Made by a program: the position numbers and the translations under genes
In this document: positions 62,612 to 64,000 of the stretch, piece after piece
How positions within the stretch are numbered: the first letter of the stretch is position 1
Layout of the letters: each line of letters starts with the position of its first letter
Assembly (NCBI GenBank): GCA_902578935.1
Contig: CACHEU010000002.1
Coordinates: 208,253 to 272,252 of the forward strand
Reading direction: 5' to 3'
Length of the DNA stretch: 64,000 nucleotides
Origin: an uncultured Pelagibacteraceae bacterium
GTDB taxonomy: Bacteria; Pseudomonadota; Alphaproteobacteria; Pelagibacterales; Pelagibacteraceae
Notes under the pieces: model-generated
Told to the model about the DNA's origin: nothing
What the model saw: the letters and a program-made list of their open reading frames with translations, nothing else
The model's database searches: none

Positions 62612-64000
62612 ATGGCGCGATATGTTTTCGTTACTGGCGGCGTGGTATCCTCACTAGGCAAAGGTCTTTCTTCCGCTTCTCTAGCGTCGTTACTTCAATT
62701 AAGAGGTTTTAAAGTAAGAGTAAGAAAATTAGATCCCTACTTAAATGTAGATCCAGGAACTATGAATCCATTTCAACATGGAGAAGTTTTTGTAACAGAC
62801 GATGGTGCGGAAACTGATTTAGATATAGGTCACTACGAAAGATTTACTGGAATTTCAGCAACCCAATCAGACAACATAACAACCGGCGGTATTTATAGCG
62901 ATATAATTAAAAAAGAAAGAAGAGGAGATTATTTAGGAGGAACAGTTCAAGTGGTTCCTCATGTTACTGATCGTATAAAGAAATTTATATCTCACAATGT
63001 GAAAAAGGAAGATTTTATTATTTGTGAAATTGGAGGAACAGTAGGGGACATAGAAAGTTTACCTTTTCTTGAAGCTATTAGACAATTTTCTAATGATATA
63101 GGAAAAAAAAATAGCTTATTTATTCATTTGACTTTAGTGCCTTATCTAAAAGCATCTGGAGAGCTTAAAACCAAACCAACTCAACATTCTGTTAAAGAAT
63201 TAAGAAGCTTAGGTATTCAACCAGATATAATAATTTGTAGATCAGAAAGAGAAATTCCAAAGGCAGAAAGAAAAAAAATATCTTTATTTTGTAATGTTCC
63301 TATAGATAATGTTATTGAAACCGTTGATGTAAGAACGATATACGAAGCACCAATCAGTTTTCATAAAGAAAAACTTGATGATCGAGTTTTGTCATACTTT
63401 AATATTAGGAGCAAGAAATCACCTAATCTCAGTAAATGGAAAAATATTACAACCAAAGTTCTTAATCCGAAAAGAGATGTGAATATAGGTATTATAGGAA
63501 AGTATGTTAATCTCAAAGATGCTTACAAATCACTTGATGAAGCATTAATTCATGGAGGTATATCAAATAATCTAAAAGTTAAATTAAAAAGAATAGATTC
63601 AGAAAATTTAAAGTCTGAAAATATTAAACCATTACTAAAAGATGTAACCGGAGTTCTTATTCCGGGAGGTTTTGGCAAAAGAGGAAGTGAAGGCAAAATT
63701 GCTGCCATAAAATACGCAAGATTGAACCATATACCTTTCTTTGGAATTTGTTTTGGTATGCAAATGGCTATTATCGAAGCGGCAAGAAATTTATTAAATA
63801 TTAAAAATGCTTCTACTAGTGAATTTGGTAACAATTGCACTCCGGTTGTTGGACTGTTAGAAGAGTGGCAAAAAGGAAAAAAAAGAATAAAAGGAAGTGA
63901 AAAGAATTTAGGTGGAACAATGAGACTAGGTTTATATGACGCTATATTGAAAAATGACTCTTTAATATCTAAGATATATTCTGAGAAAAGAATTCAAGAA
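62612..64000 (+). CDS. pyrG: CTP synthase, 3' truncated by window end
   Basis: [70 protein letters not shown]; open to window end so absent from ORF track. Confidence 0.97.
   Translation, partial: MARYVFVTGGVVSSLGKGLSSASLASLLQLRGFKVRVRKLDPYLNVDPGTMNPFQHGEVFVTDDGAETDLDIGHYERFTGISATQSDNITTGGIYSDIIKKERRGDYLGGTVQVVPHVTDRIKKFISHNVKKEDFIICEIGGTVGDIESLPFLEAIRQFSNDIGKKNSLFIHLTLVPYLKASGELKTKPTQHSVKELRSLGIQPDIIICRSEREIPKAERKKISLFCNVPIDNVIETVDVRTIYEAPISFHKEKLDDRVLSYFNIRSKKSPNLSKWKNITTKVLNPKRDVNIGIIGKYVNLKDAYKSLDEALIHGGISNNLKVKLKRIDSENLKSENIKPLLKDVTGVLIPGGFGKRGSEGKIAAIKYARLNHIPFFGICFGMQMAIIEAARNLLNIKNASTSEFGNNCTPVVGLLEEWQKGKKRIKGSEKNLGGTMRLGLYDAILKNDSLISKIYSEKRIQE

Overview
This window is gene-dense, AT-rich and entirely core genome. 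Gene content and order look like a streamlined alphaproteobacterium, most likely Pelagibacterales/SAR11; that assignment is my inference from composition and protein character, not a search. It starts at the 3' end of rplA and runs rplJ-rplL-rpoB-rpoC, then a fused str/S10/spc/alpha ribosomal cluster (rpsL to rplQ, with secY, adk, rpoA) and rluC. After that come lipB/mgtE, panC/galU/ugd, ridA-topA-plsY-pyrC-pyrB-ruvX, gatCAB, a MATE transporter, tRNA-Ser(GCU), slt/dapA-smpB-folK-spoT-pyrE-pdxJ-acpS-lepB-rnc-recO, gltX, lexA, trpCDGE-ppiD, tpiA-secG and the 5' part of pyrG. I found no CRISPR array, mobile element, prophage, toxin-antitoxin or defence module, and no convincing undescribed multi-gene system. 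Leads worth a second look: (1) a 181-nt inverted-repeat-rich leader before rpsL; (2) low-complexity tails on ribosomal proteins, especially a GAAP-repeat tail on S19; (3) a dihydroorotase homologue lacking the HxH metal motif next to pyrB; (4) an exact GTTC-N7-GTTC SOS box before lexA; (5) a hairpin enclosing the rluC start codon; (6) several clean 'synteny holes' (tuf, rpmD, dprA, moaC/moeA/comEC, era, rpoZ); (7) a predicted leaderless dapA promoter and a palindrome over the pyrB promoter. Promoter and RNA calls are by eye and untested.
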